From: Lachnospiraceae bacterium
GTDB taxonomy: Bacteria; Bacillota; Clostridia; Lachnospirales; Lachnospiraceae
NCBI GenBank assembly: GCA_017617005.1
Contig: JAFZWW010000028.1
Span: 1-56,425 of the forward strand
DNA length: 56,425 bases
Reading direction: 5' to 3'
Position 1 is the first letter of the stretch. Every line of letters starts with the position of its first letter. Of this stretch, positions 23,982-32,635 are shown one piece after another. Made by a program: the position numbers and the translations under genes. Under the pieces are notes generated by a model, which was given only the letters and a program-made list of their open reading frames with translations, did no database searches and was not told where the DNA came from.

Positions 23982-25220
23982 ATGAGTCTTCTCGCTAATT
24001 TACCTAAAAAGATGTTTTTGAACTTTTTTGAATCATTAAGAAAACATGGGATAAATGTCACTTTGGGAGAGTGGCTCGATCTGGAGAATGCACTGGATTC
24101 TTCTCTGATCGGCGGACAGCTCTCAAGGTTTTATCACTGTGCGAGAATGATCCTGGTCAAGTCTGAGACCGATTATGATAAGTATGACGAGGCATTCGAG
24201 GAATGCTTCGGTAAGATCAAGAGCGATCCGGAAGTCGGTAAGGAAATGCTCCGTTGGCTCGATAAATCCGACATGATGCAGCTTGCCGAAATGGAAGTCA
24301 AGGACCATCTGAACAAGATGGAGGGTGAGGGCATCATCATCGATAAAGAGGATGTAGAGCAGAAGTTCAAACAGAGGCTCAAAGATCAGGATTCAGAACA
24401 TAACGGAGGTTCATTCTGGATCGGTACGATGGGTAAGACCTCTTTCGGTAATACCGGCGGTAATATCGGAGGTGTCAGAGTCGGAGGCGCAACCGGATAT
24501 CAGTCCGCGTTTGCCGTCATCGGTGCCAAGAAATACAGAGATTTCCGTGATGACAGGGTCATGACCAACCGTCAGTTCCAGCTAGCTTTCAGAAGGCTCA
24601 GGCAGTTTTCTTCGAGGCTCGACACACCCGAGAGGGAACTTGATATAGACAAGACCGTGGATGAGACCTGCAATCAGGGCGGTGTTCTCAGGATTGAAAT
24701 GAGGAAACCGAGGAAAAATTCGGTAAAGCTCCTTCTTTTGATGGATTCCGGCGGAACAATGATCCCATATTCCGAGCTTTTGAACGATCTTTTCCAGGCG
24801 GTAAACAAAAGTAACCACTACAAGGAAGTAAAATGTTATTATTTTCATAACTGCATTTACTCCCATGTATATAAGACACCGGAATGCGAAAACGGTGACT
24901 GGGTTGAAACAAAATGGCTTTTCCGCAACACGGATTCCGATTATAAGGTTATAATAGTCGGGGATGCAGCAATGGCACCCGAGGAACTCTATTCGGATAC
25001 GGGTAACTACCGCGGGCCCAATGACGGCCTCAGCGGTGAGGAATGGCTCAAGTCCGTAAAGAGACATTATAAGAAGGTAGTTTGGCTCAATCCCAAGATG
25101 GCTCCCGGAAATGCTCCGTGGAGAGAAGTCGAGACAGCCGTAAAGCAGATGTTCCCTATGTATAAATTATCCGTGAAAGGTCTTGATCAGGCGATGACCA
25201 AGCTCATGGAAACAAGATAA
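23982..25220 (+). CDS. VWA-domain protein, CoxE type
   Basis: Protein of 412 residues that pairs with the MoxR ATPase upstream. The N-terminal helical part contains FLNFFESLRKHGINVTLGEW, typical of the CoxE-like family. A glycine-rich linker (GGSFWIGTMGKTSFGNTGGN) precedes the von Willebrand A domain, whose metal site reads LLMDSGGTM (about residue 255), a variant of DxSxS. The C-terminus has VVWLNP and a final helix. The ATG at 23982 lacks a Shine-Dalgarno; an ATG at 24012, where the family core begins, is a possible alternative. No substrate is indicated. Confidence 0.88.
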   Translation: MSLLANLPKKMFLNFFESLRKHGINVTLGEWLDLENALDSSLIGGQLSRFYHCARMILVKSETDYDKYDEAFEECFGKIKSDPEVGKEMLRWLDKSDMMQLAEMEVKDHLNKMEGEGIIIDKEDVEQKFKQRLKDQDSEHNGGSFWIGTMGKTSFGNTGGNIGGVRVGGATGYQSAFAVIGAKKYRDFRDDRVMTNRQFQLAFRRLRQFSSRLDTPERELDIDKTVDETCNQGGVLRIEMRKPRKNSVKLLLLMDSGGTMIPYSELLNDLFQAVNKSNHYKEVKCYYFHNCIYSHVYKTPECENGDWVETKWLFRNTDSDYKVIIVGDAAMAPEELYSDTGNYRGPNDGLSGEEWLKSVKRHYKKVVWLNPKMAPGNAPWREVETAVKQMFPMYKLSVKGLDQAMTKLMETR

Positions 25221-25243
25221 ATTATTTAAAGGAGATTTTTAAG

Positions 25244-26467
25244 ATGGGTATTTTTGAAGAGCTGCAGCAGAGACAGCTTCTTGCACAGCTTACCGACGAA
25301 AACGAGATAAGGGAGCTTGTCAACAACGGCAAAGCTACATTCTATATAGGCTTCGATCCTACCGCAGATTCGCTTCATGTAGGTCATTTTATGGCACTTT
25401 GCCTTATGAAGAGACTACAGCAGGCAGGTAATAAGCCCATAGCGCTTGTCGGCGGCGGAACCGGAATGATCGGAGATCCTACCGGAAAGAGCGATATGCG
25501 TACCATGATGACCAAGGAGACCATCGATCACAATGTCGAGTGCTTCAAGAAGCAGATGTCCAGGTTCATCGAATTCGGTGAAGGAAAGGCAATGCTCGTC
25601 AATAATGCGGACTGGCTCCTTGACCTTAACTATGTTGAATTCATCAGGGATATCGGTCCTCATTTCAGCGTAAACAACATGCTCAGGGCAGAGTGCTACA
25701 AGCAGCGTATGGAGAAGGGACTTACATTCCTTGAGTTCAACTACATGCTCATGCAGTCATACGATTTTCTTGAGCTCTACAAGAGATACGGCTGTAACAT
25801 GCAGTTCGGAGGAGACGACCAGTGGAGCAATATGCTCGGCGGAACCGAGCTCATCAGAAAGAAGCTCGGCAAGGATGCATATGCGATGACCATAACCCTT
25901 CTTCTCAATTCCGAAGGAAAGAAGATGGGTAAGACCGCAAAGGGTGCGGTTTGGCTTGATGCGAACAAGACCACTCCTTATGAGTTCTACCAGTACTGGA
26001 GAAATGTCGACGACGCCGATGTCTTCAAATGTCTCAGAATGCTCACATTCCTTCCTCTCGAACAGATCGAAGAGATGTGCAAGTGGGAGGATTCCAGGAT
26101 CAACGAAGCAAAGAAGATCCTTGCGCACGAACTTACCGAGCTTGTTCACGGCAAGGAGGAAGCAGATAAGGCTGAAGCCGGAGCAAACGCACTCTTCGGA
26201 GGCGGTGATCTTTCGGCTGCCGATATTCCCACCGTACAGATCGAAGAGGGTGACTACAGGGACGGCAAGATCGATATTCTCGGCATTCTTGTAAAAGCAG
26301 GTCTCTGTCCCACAAGAAACGAAGCTCGCCGTGCGGTTGAGCAGGGCGGTGTTACCGTTGACGATGAGAAAGTAACCGATGTCAAAACTCTGTATTCCGC
26401 AGAAGACCTCAAGGACGGAAAGCTTGTCAGACGCGGAAAGAAAGCATACAAAAAGGTGATCTCATGA
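25244..26467 (+). CDS. tyrS: Tyrosyl-tRNA synthetase
   Basis: Class I aminoacyl-tRNA synthetase that charges tRNA-Tyr. The 407 residues include the HIGH-like motif HVGH in TADSLHVGHF (about 42-51), the tyrosine pocket QSYDFLELY, the KMSKS-like KKMGKT (about 226-231) and the C-terminal S4 domain (GLCPTRNEARRAVEQGGV). A strong Shine-Dalgarno AAAGGAG is present. Only 23 nt separate it from the VWA gene, so no T-box leader is possible here. It overlaps the PNP gene by 4 nt. Confidence 0.97.
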   Translation: MGIFEELQQRQLLAQLTDENEIRELVNNGKATFYIGFDPTADSLHVGHFMALCLMKRLQQAGNKPIALVGGGTGMIGDPTGKSDMRTMMTKETIDHNVECFKKQMSRFIEFGEGKAMLVNNADWLLDLNYVEFIRDIGPHFSVNNMLRAECYKQRMEKGLTFLEFNYMLMQSYDFLELYKRYGCNMQFGGDDQWSNMLGGTELIRKKLGKDAYAMTITLLLNSEGKKMGKTAKGAVWLDANKTTPYEFYQYWRNVDDADVFKCLRMLTFLPLEQIEEMCKWEDSRINEAKKILAHELTELVHGKEEADKAEAGANALFGGGDLSAADIPTVQIEEGDYRDGKIDILGILVKAGLCPTRNEARRAVEQGGVTVDDEKVTDVKTLYSAEDLKDGKLVRRGKKAYKKVIS

Positions 26468-27285
26468 GCGAAGCTTACGATAAACTGCAGACAGCATTAA
26501 AGGCCGTAAGGGAAAAGACTGATTTTGTTCCCGATATCGCACTCGTACTCGGATCCGGACTCGGTGCATATGCCGATTCCATAAAGACCGTATGCGAGAT
26601 CCCTTATTCCGAGCTTCCCGGATTTCCCGTTTCAACAGTACAGGGTCATTCCGGAAAGTTCATCTTCGGATACGACGGTGATAAGAAGATCGTATGCATG
26701 AAGGGCAGGGTGCATATGTATGAAGGATATGAACCTTCCGATGTCGTTATGCCCATAAGGCTCATGTATCTCATGGGTGCCAAGATCCTGTTCCTTACAA
26801 ATGCTGCCGGCGGTATTAACGAAAGCTTCCATCCCGGATGTCTTATGCTCATCGAGGATCAGATATCTTTCCTTGTAAGAAATCCCCTCATAGGTCCAAA
26901 TGTCGAGGAACTCGGAACAAGATTCCCGGATATGACCAAGATCTATGATAAGGATCTTTCCCAGATAATAATCGATAAGGCAGCCGAACAGAAATCCGAG
27001 CTTTTCAAGGGAGTCTATGTCCAGCTCAGCGGACCTTCATATGAATCGCCTTCCGATGTAAAGGCTCTCAGGCTTCTCGGCGGAAGTGCTGTCGGAATGA
27101 GTACCGCGATCGAAGCGATTGCCGCAAGGCATGCCGGAATGAAGGTATGCGGAATTTCCGTCATCTCCAATATGGCTGCGGGGATCACCGGTGAGGAACT
27201 AAATCACGAAGAGGTCCAGAAGGCTGCCGATTCCGTTTCCGAGAGATTTGAAGAGCTCGTAAGAGCTTCCATATCCGCATTCTGA
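26464..27285 (+). CDS. Purine-nucleoside phosphorylase
   Basis: Trimeric-type PNP, 273 residues, that splits inosine, guanosine and deoxy forms into base and (deoxy)ribose 1-phosphate. Motifs are LGSGLGAYAD (phosphate site, about 28-37), QGHSGK, RVHMYEGY, LTNAAGGIN, the GPSYESP loop, GMSTAIEAIAARH and ISNMAAG with the base-binding Asn. The ATG overlaps the tyrS stop; AAAGGTG precedes it. Cytidine deaminase, an amidohydrolase and an NCS2 permease follow, forming a salvage cluster. Confidence 0.95.
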   Translation: MSEAYDKLQTALKAVREKTDFVPDIALVLGSGLGAYADSIKTVCEIPYSELPGFPVSTVQGHSGKFIFGYDGDKKIVCMKGRVHMYEGYEPSDVVMPIRLMYLMGAKILFLTNAAGGINESFHPGCLMLIEDQISFLVRNPLIGPNVEELGTRFPDMTKIYDKDLSQIIIDKAAEQKSELFKGVYVQLSGPSYESPSDVKALRLLGGSAVGMSTAIEAIAARHAGMKVCGISVISNMAAGITGEELNHEEVQKAADSVSERFEELVRASISAF

Positions 27286-27312
27286 TCTTAGATCATCTTT
27301 GAGGTTAACCGT

Positions 27313-27735
27313 ATGAACGAAGAAGATATCCAGAATCTGATACTTAATGCTTTTGAAGGAAGAACAAAGTCCTATTGTCCTTATTCGGGCTATGCTGTCG
27401 GTGCCGCAATACTTACTTCTTCCGGCGAGATCTACAGGGGCTGCAATGTTGAGAATTCTTCATACGGCGCGACGATCTGTGCCGAAAGATGTGCCGCTCT
27501 TAAAGCGGTCAGTGAAGGCGACAAAGAGTTCAAGGCTATTGCCATAGTAGGAGGTCTGAAGGATTCCAAGGAGCTTACCGATTTTGCCTATCCCTGCGGA
27601 ATCTGCAGACAGTTTATTTCCGAATTCGGCGGAAGCGATATGACGGTTATCGTTGCAAGAAGCATTGACGACAGGAAGGTTTACAAGCTTTCCGAATTAT
27701 TGCCCGAAGCGTTCACTTCCGATTCCATAAGATAG
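27313..27735 (+). CDS. cdd: Cytidine deaminase
   Basis: Zinc enzyme that converts cytidine and deoxycytidine to uridine forms. The 140 residues fit the tetrameric family. Zinc-site motifs are CAERCA (about 57-62, with the catalytic Glu) and PCGICRQF (about 95-102); the substrate-binding NVENSSYGATIC is also present. TTGAGG precedes the ATG by 8 nt. It ends with TAG and is followed by 55 nt with no feature I can support. Confidence 0.95.
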   Translation: MNEEDIQNLILNAFEGRTKSYCPYSGYAVGAAILTSSGEIYRGCNVENSSYGATICAERCAALKAVSEGDKEFKAIAIVGGLKDSKELTDFAYPCGICRQFISEFGGSDMTVIVARSIDDRKVYKLSELLPEAFTSDSIR

Positions 27736-27790
27736 TTTTTCATTAACTTTTGTTTTCAAGATCTGCGTAGGTTTATAGAGGTTTTCTTTT

Positions 27791-29074
27791 ATGAATATTC
27801 GTCTGTACAACGCTAAGATACTTGATCTGGATGAATCTCACACAGTGAGAACGGGAGAGGTGCGCATAAGTGACGGTCTGATCGCCGAGGTCATTTATGA
27901 CGGTGAGATCCGGCCCGAAGACAGGTTATTCGACAGAGAAATCGACTGTAAGGGCAATCTTCTGATGAGGGGCTTTAATGATGCACATACCCATTCGGCT
28001 ATGACATTCTTAAGATCCTTAGCCGATGACAAGCCGACTCCGAAATGGCTGGAAGAGGATATCTTCCCCAACGAAGCTAAGCTCGCCGAAGATGATATAG
28101 CCGATTTCCAGAGGCTTTCAATTATGGAATATGTATCCGGCGGCATCGTGTCCGCTATGGATATGTATTTAAGACCGGATGTGACCGCGGAGGTTTTCGC
28201 CTCGGCAGGTATGAGAGCGGTCATTGTATCGGGACTCAATAATTTTACTTCATCCCTTTCCGAGCTGGAGGATCAGTTTGAAAGGCTCAATTCCTTCAGT
28301 CCCCTTGTATCATTTAAGGCAGGTATTCACGCCGAATATACCACTTCAAGGGAAATTCTCGAGAAACTGTCAGGATTTGTCCATGAAAAGAAAACGGGTG
28401 TTTACTGTCATGCTTCCGAGACGGAGAGTGAAGTTGCCGGCTGCATCGAAAGATATGGTCTTCCTCCCGTAGAATTCCTTGATTCGCTGGGTCTCTTTGA
28501 TCACGGTGGCGGAATCTATCACGGTGTACATGTTACCGACGAAGAAATAGGCATACTTAAGGAAAAGGGTGTTTATACGGTCACAAACCCGGCTTCAAAC
28601 TGTAAGCTTGCAAGCGGCATTCTCCCGCTCAAAAAGCTTTATGACTTCGGAGTAAAGCTTGCGATAGGAACCGACGGTCCCGCCAGCAATAACTGCCTTG
28701 ATATGTTCAGGGAAATGTATCTGGCGAGTGTTCTCTGCAAAATAAGAGAAAAAGATGCCGCATGTATCGATGCATCTGTTATACTTGATATGGCTGTTAA
28801 GGGTAGTGCCGGATGTATGGGACTTGAGGATTCGGGTCTTATGAAAGCCGGTAAGCCTGCAGATATAATTATGATCGATATGAACAGGCCCAATATGCAG
28901 CCTGTCAACAATATCGTCAAGAATCTCGTGTATTCGGGTCAGACCGCAAATATCAAGATGACGATGGTCTCCGGACGGATATTGTATTACAATGGTGAAT
29001 ATGATCTGGGATTCGATCCCGAAGAGATAATAAGAAGATGTGGGGAGAGAACTGACAAAATAGTATCCGGCTAA
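27791..29074 (+). CDS. Amidohydrolase of the MtaD/SsnA type (purine or adenosine-derivative deaminase-like)
   Basis: Metal-dependent amidohydrolase of 427 residues. Metal ligands are visible as FNDAHTHSAM (HxH, about residue 60), CHASETESE, HGVHVTDEE and GTDGPASNN. The C-terminal strand KPADIIMIDMNRPNMQP is typical of the MtaD/SsnA/TrzA group, which deaminates S-adenosylhomocysteine, methylthioadenosine or related compounds. The substrate cannot be fixed from sequence; the neighbours favour a purine compound. AGAGG lies 12 nt before the ATG. Confidence 0.87.
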   Translation: MNIRLYNAKILDLDESHTVRTGEVRISDGLIAEVIYDGEIRPEDRLFDREIDCKGNLLMRGFNDAHTHSAMTFLRSLADDKPTPKWLEEDIFPNEAKLAEDDIADFQRLSIMEYVSGGIVSAMDMYLRPDVTAEVFASAGMRAVIVSGLNNFTSSLSELEDQFERLNSFSPLVSFKAGIHAEYTTSREILEKLSGFVHEKKTGVYCHASETESEVAGCIERYGLPPVEFLDSLGLFDHGGGIYHGVHVTDEEIGILKEKGVYTVTNPASNCKLASGILPLKKLYDFGVKLAIGTDGPASNNCLDMFREMYLASVLCKIREKDAACIDASVILDMAVKGSAGCMGLEDSGLMKAGKPADIIMIDMNRPNMQPVNNIVKNLVYSGQTANIKMTMVSGRILYYNGEYDLGFDPEEIIRRCGERTDKIVSG

Positions 29075-29082
29075 GATAGCAG

Positions 29083-29100
29083 ACGGAAAATATTTTCTGT
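29083..29100 (+). repeat. 18-bp imperfect palindrome upstream of the NCS2 permease
   Basis: ACGGAAAAT (29083-29091) directly abuts ATTTTCTGT (29092-29100), an inverted repeat with one mismatch and no spacer. The shape suggests a dimeric operator rather than an RNA hairpin. It lies 58 nt before the permease start. No ligand or protein can be named. Confidence 0.35.
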
Positions 29101-29126
29101 TCTCTATATAAGTATTTTATTAAACA

Positions 29127-29143
29127 TTCTCATAAAATGAGAA
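29127..29143 (+). promoter_or_regulatory. Small hairpin abutting the permease ribosome-binding site
   Basis: TTCTCAT (29127-29133) and ATGAGAA (29137-29143) form a perfect 7-bp AT-rich stem with a 3-nt loop, directly next to AGGAG (29144-29148) of the NCS2 permease gene. It could affect ribosome access, but may be chance in an AT-rich leader. Confidence 0.35.
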
Positions 29144-29157
29144 AGGAGAATTAAAAA

Positions 29158-30522
29158 ATGCTTGAAAAATTTTTTAAACTGAAGGAGAACGGCACTGATG
29201 TCAAGACAGAGATCATAGCCGGCGTAACAACCTTCATGGCCATGGCTTACATCCTGGCAGTCAATCCCGATATTCTGTCCGCTTCGGGAATGCCCAAAGA
29301 TGCTATCCTCATAGCCACAGCTCTCGCCGCATTCATCGGAACCATGTGTATGGGTCTGATGGCAAATTATCCTTTCGCTCTGGCTCCCGGTCTTGGTCTT
29401 AATGCATATTTTGCTTACACCGTCTGCCTTACAATGGGATACAGCTGGCAGTTTGCTCTCTTTGCAGTATTTATCGAAGGTCTTATTTTCATAGTTCTTT
29501 CGGTAACTCCCGTAAGAGAAGCAATCTTCAATGCAATTCCTCTTCAGCTTAAGAAGGGTGTTTCTGTTGGTATCGGACTTTTCGTCGCATTCATCGGTCT
29601 CCAGAATGGTAAGATCGTTGTTGATGACGGAGCCACTCTCGTTACCATCGTATCTTTCAGAGAGAACTTCACCACTATCGGAATCTGGGCACTTCTTACC
29701 ATTATCGGTATCTTTATCATCGCGATACTTCATATCAAGAAGATCAAGGGTGCCATCCTCATCGGTATCTTTGCTACCTGGATCCTCGGAATTCTCTGCG
29801 AACTTGTCGGATTCTATGTTCCCAATGCAGAAGCCGGATTCTATTCCGCAATCCCTTCCAATTTTGCAGAGTTCTCCTTCGCATCCATCGGCCAGACCTT
29901 CGGAGCATGCTTCTCCGGAGCTGCATTTGAGAATTTCAGCGTTCTTAATTTCATAGTCATCATGTTTGCATTCCTTTTCGTTGATGTGTTCGATACTCTC
30001 GGAACACTCATCGGATGTGCCGACAAGGCTGATATGCTCGACAAGGAAGGTAAGCTTCCCCGTATCCGTCCCGCACTTCTTGCTGACGCTATCGCTACAA
30101 GCGCAGGTGCAGTTCTCGGAACCTCAACCACAACCACTTTCGTTGAGTCTTCCGCAGGTGTATCCGCGGGAGGACGTACCGGACTTTCATCCGTAGTTAC
30201 CGGACTTCTTTTCCTTGTATCACTTATCCTTTCACCCCTTTTCATTTCGATCCCCGGATTCGCAACCGCTCCCGCGCTTGTATTCGTCGGATTCCTTATG
30301 ATGGGTGCTATCTCCGGTATTGATCTCAAGGATCCCACCGAGGCTATTCCCGCATTCCTTGCATTCCTTGTAATGCCTCTTGTTTACAGCATTTCAGACG
30401 GTATCTGCATCGGCGTTATCGCTTATGTACTTATCAATCTCTGCACCGGAAATGCAAAGAAGATCAAGCCCCTCATGTACATCCTTGCAATACTCTTTAT
30501 ACTCAAATACATTTTGCTTTAA
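29158..30522 (+). CDS. NCS2-family purine permease (AzgA/PbuG type, hypoxanthine/guanine)
   Basis: Inner-membrane purine uptake transporter of 454 residues with 12-14 hydrophobic segments. Signatures of the AzgA-like branch are EIIAGVTTFMAMAYILAVNP (about 17-36), ALAPGLGLNAYFAYTV (about 75-90), FVDVFDTLGTLIGCADKADM (about 275-294) and GTSTTTTFVESSAGVSAGGR. A strong Shine-Dalgarno AAAGGAG is present. As the last gene of the salvage cluster it would bring in bases for the PNP and deaminase steps. A strong terminator follows. The 83-nt leader holds no purine riboswitch that I can recognise. Confidence 0.95.
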   Translation: MLEKFFKLKENGTDVKTEIIAGVTTFMAMAYILAVNPDILSASGMPKDAILIATALAAFIGTMCMGLMANYPFALAPGLGLNAYFAYTVCLTMGYSWQFALFAVFIEGLIFIVLSVTPVREAIFNAIPLQLKKGVSVGIGLFVAFIGLQNGKIVVDDGATLVTIVSFRENFTTIGIWALLTIIGIFIIAILHIKKIKGAILIGIFATWILGILCELVGFYVPNAEAGFYSAIPSNFAEFSFASIGQTFGACFSGAAFENFSVLNFIVIMFAFLFVDVFDTLGTLIGCADKADMLDKEGKLPRIRPALLADAIATSAGAVLGTSTTTTFVESSAGVSAGGRTGLSSVVTGLLFLVSLILSPLFISIPGFATAPALVFVGFLMMGAISGIDLKDPTEAIPAFLAFLVMPLVYSISDGICIGVIAYVLINLCTGNAKKIKPLMYILAILFILKYILL

Positions 30523-30533
30523 TATGATCATTT

Positions 30534-30565
30534 CCCTGCCGGATTATTTCCGGCAGGGATTTTTT
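30534..30565 (+). terminator. Strong intrinsic terminator after the purine permease
   Basis: A perfect 10-bp stem, CCCTGCCGGA (30534-30543) with TCCGGCAGGG (30549-30558), closes a 5-nt loop and is followed by six T. It ends the nucleoside salvage transcript. The next gene's likely ATG lies only 10 nt beyond the T-tract. Confidence 0.95.
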
Positions 30566-30575
30566 GCTTTTTTCT

Positions 30576-32255
30576 ATGTACGGAATCTATTTTATTGCGA
30601 TAATCTTAATACTGCTTGCGATCAGCGGATACCGTCTGTCTATGGAAGAGAAGAGACAGACGCATCTTCTGATTCGTGAATCCTTCGGGAAGGCTTCTTC
30701 CAGAAAGCTTTCTCAGGAAAGGAAGGAATCACTTCAAAAGCTCCTTGACCTGAGCGGCTCCAAAGGCTCTGACAGGATAGATGAACTGACCTGGTCCGAT
30801 ACCGGCATGGAAGATATATTCCTTCAGATGGATAACTGCCTCTGTGCTCCGGGTGAGGAATATCTGTATAAAAAGCTTCACGACGTAAGCAGCTCGGATG
30901 ATGAACTTTTAAATACGGACAGCATCGTTTCTGAGCTTTATAAGGATGAGGATCTCAGGGTATCCCTCGGATCATCTTTATGTGAGCTCGGTTTCGTAAA
31001 GGATAAGACACTTCCGGAATATCTTGAACATATTGTTTCATCGGATAAATTCTTAAACCCTTATTTCCATATCCTTGCCGATATTTATTTCATTGCGGTG
31101 ATAGTTGTTCTTATCTTCAAGCCCGTTATCGGGGCCGTGCTACTTGTTGTCCTGATACTGGTTCAGATATCATCATACTTTTCTCTCAGAAGATCCGCCG
31201 AGGAAAGACTGAGCGGTATCACGATGATCATGAGACTCAGCTGTATGGACAAGAGTCTTCCAAAAGAAAAGAACGGAGAGACAGGAAGGCTGATAGACGA
31301 GCTTTCTAAAGATCTGTCAGCGATTAACAACAAAAAGTTTCTTTCTGCATTTGTTCTTAGCTCGGGACCCAATTCCGGTAACGGACTTATTTCGATGCTC
31401 CTTACATACATAAACCTCTTATTTCATTTTGATCTGATAGTAAGCGCATTCCTTCTTTCCGGGATCAAAAAAGACAGGGATAAGATCCTTTCCGCATATG
31501 ATAAGACCGGTTTCCTCGATATGTGCCTTGCGGTTGCATCATACCGGGCATTTCTTGAAAAAAAGGGTTCATACTGTACACCCGTATTTACCGAAGATGC
31601 GGTAATAAGTATCAAAGAGGGCTTTAATCCCCTTATAGATAAGCCTGTAGTAAATGATGCATTCACCATGGGCGGAGTGCTTATCACAGGTTCAAATGCC
31701 AGCGGCAAATCGACATATATGAGAATGATCGCCGTCAATGCGATCCTTGCACAGACCGTTGCAACATGCTGTGCAAAAGAATACAGGGCTTCACATTTCC
31801 GTATCTATTCTTCGATAGCCGTTAATGACAGCATCCTTAAGGGTGAAAGTTATTTCATGGCCGAGATCAAGAGTCTTAAGAGGATCGTCGATGCGGCTTC
31901 ATCGGAAGGAAGACCTGTCATCTGCTTTATAGACGAGATCCTTCGCGGAACAAACACTTCAGAGAGGATTGCTGCCGCATGTGCCGTACTTAAATACCTT
32001 TCGGATCTGAATGTGATCACATTTGCGGCGACTCATGACATCGAGCTTACTACGCTGATATCGGATAAGTATGAGAATGTACATTTCAGCGAAAACATAA
32101 CACAGGATGATGTGACCTTTACTTATGTTCTTGAGAAGGGTCCGACCAAGAGCAGAAATGCGATCGCACTGCTGAAAAAGAACGGATTTCCCGCATCCGT
32201 CACCGCCGAAAGTGAAAAGCTCTGCGGCGAACTGGATAAAAGAAGCAGCATCTGA
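30576..32255 (+). CDS. Membrane-anchored MutS-family ATPase
   Basis: Protein of 559 residues whose C-terminal half is a MutS-type ABC ATPase: Walker A ITGSNASGKST (about 372-382), Walker B VICFIDEILRGT, followed by TSERIAAACAVL and the switch His in ATHDIEL. The N-terminus is a membrane helix (GIYFIAIILILLAI), and two further hydrophobic segments (about 168-205) lie before the ATPase. Mismatch-binding and Smr domains are absent, so it is neither MutS nor MutS2. Function unknown. No Shine-Dalgarno is visible before ATG 30576; ATG 30642 is an alternative that removes the first helix. Confidence 0.85.
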   Translation: MYGIYFIAIILILLAISGYRLSMEEKRQTHLLIRESFGKASSRKLSQERKESLQKLLDLSGSKGSDRIDELTWSDTGMEDIFLQMDNCLCAPGEEYLYKKLHDVSSSDDELLNTDSIVSELYKDEDLRVSLGSSLCELGFVKDKTLPEYLEHIVSSDKFLNPYFHILADIYFIAVIVVLIFKPVIGAVLLVVLILVQISSYFSLRRSAEERLSGITMIMRLSCMDKSLPKEKNGETGRLIDELSKDLSAINNKKFLSAFVLSSGPNSGNGLISMLLTYINLLFHFDLIVSAFLLSGIKKDRDKILSAYDKTGFLDMCLAVASYRAFLEKKGSYCTPVFTEDAVISIKEGFNPLIDKPVVNDAFTMGGVLITGSNASGKSTYMRMIAVNAILAQTVATCCAKEYRASHFRIYSSIAVNDSILKGESYFMAEIKSLKRIVDAASSEGRPVICFIDEILRGTNTSERIAAACAVLKYLSDLNVITFAATHDIELTTLISDKYENVHFSENITQDDVTFTYVLEKGPTKSRNAIALLKKNGFPASVTAESEKLCGELDKRSSI

Positions 32256-32295
32256 AATCTGAGGTTTACATAATTCCTCTAAATCCCTATATTTC

Positions 32296-32324
32296 TTGCG
32301 ATTTTGAGGCAATAAATGTATACT
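32296..32324 (+). promoter_or_regulatory. Predicted sigma-A promoter of the small membrane protein gene
   Basis: The -35 is TTGCGA (32296-32301), the spacer is exactly 17 nt, and the -10 is TATACT (32319-32324). Transcription would start near 32331, leaving a leader of about 68 nt. Confidence 0.7.
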
Positions 32325-32398
32325 ATATTATGTGTTTTGAGTACTTTTGAAGATTTATTTTCCACACAATATGCCCGCTTTTTGAAGGAGGAATCGAT

Positions 32399-32590
32399 AT
32401 GGGTCAGGGAATAACGTTTTTGAATTCGTTCCTGAGCTACCTGCTTCTCATGATAATAATCGTATGTGTAGCTGCGCTCGGTTTTATCGTCGGAAGGATC
32501 CTGCGTAAGAGGAAGGATGCCAAAACAGGAAATGCCGAGAGTATCGAAACTGTTTCTGAGAGCTCACCCGGGTCGACCGAAAATTCCTAA
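32399..32590 (+). CDS. Small single-span membrane protein, function unknown
   Basis: Protein of 63 residues with one membrane helix (about 10-34, SYLLLMIIIVCVAALGFIVG), a basic stop-transfer segment (RILRKRKD) and a polar Ser/Glu-rich tail, so the C-terminus is probably cytoplasmic. I recognise no family. It is a real gene on these grounds: an excellent Shine-Dalgarno (AAGGAGG, 7-8 nt before the ATG), its own near-consensus promoter, and its own intrinsic terminator. Confidence 0.75.
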   Translation: MGQGITFLNSFLSYLLLMIIIVCVAALGFIVGRILRKRKDAKTGNAESIETVSESSPGSTENS

Positions 32591-32600
32591 GGTGATTTTT

Positions 32601-32635
32601 TAAGGATACGTGTAAATCCGTATCCTTATATTTTT
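32601..32635 (+). terminator. Intrinsic terminator after the small membrane protein gene
   Basis: A perfect 10-bp stem, TAAGGATACG (32601-32610) with CGTATCCTTA (32619-32628), has an 8-nt loop and is followed by TATTTTT. The annotated WYL-regulator ATG begins at the base after the T-tract, so read-through or a different start must serve that gene. Confidence 0.82.

Noticed and set aside
25221-25243. T-box riboswitch before tyrS
   Set aside because: Only 23 nt separate the VWA gene and tyrS, too short for a T-box, and the space is mostly the ribosome-binding site.
29075-29157. Purine riboswitch before the NCS2 permease
   Set aside because: The 83-nt leader does not show the three-way junction with its conserved loops; only a palindrome and a short hairpin are seen.
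30576-32255. Assignment as MutS2
   Set aside because: No Smr domain, too short, and membrane segments instead; the ATPase alone does not support MutS2.
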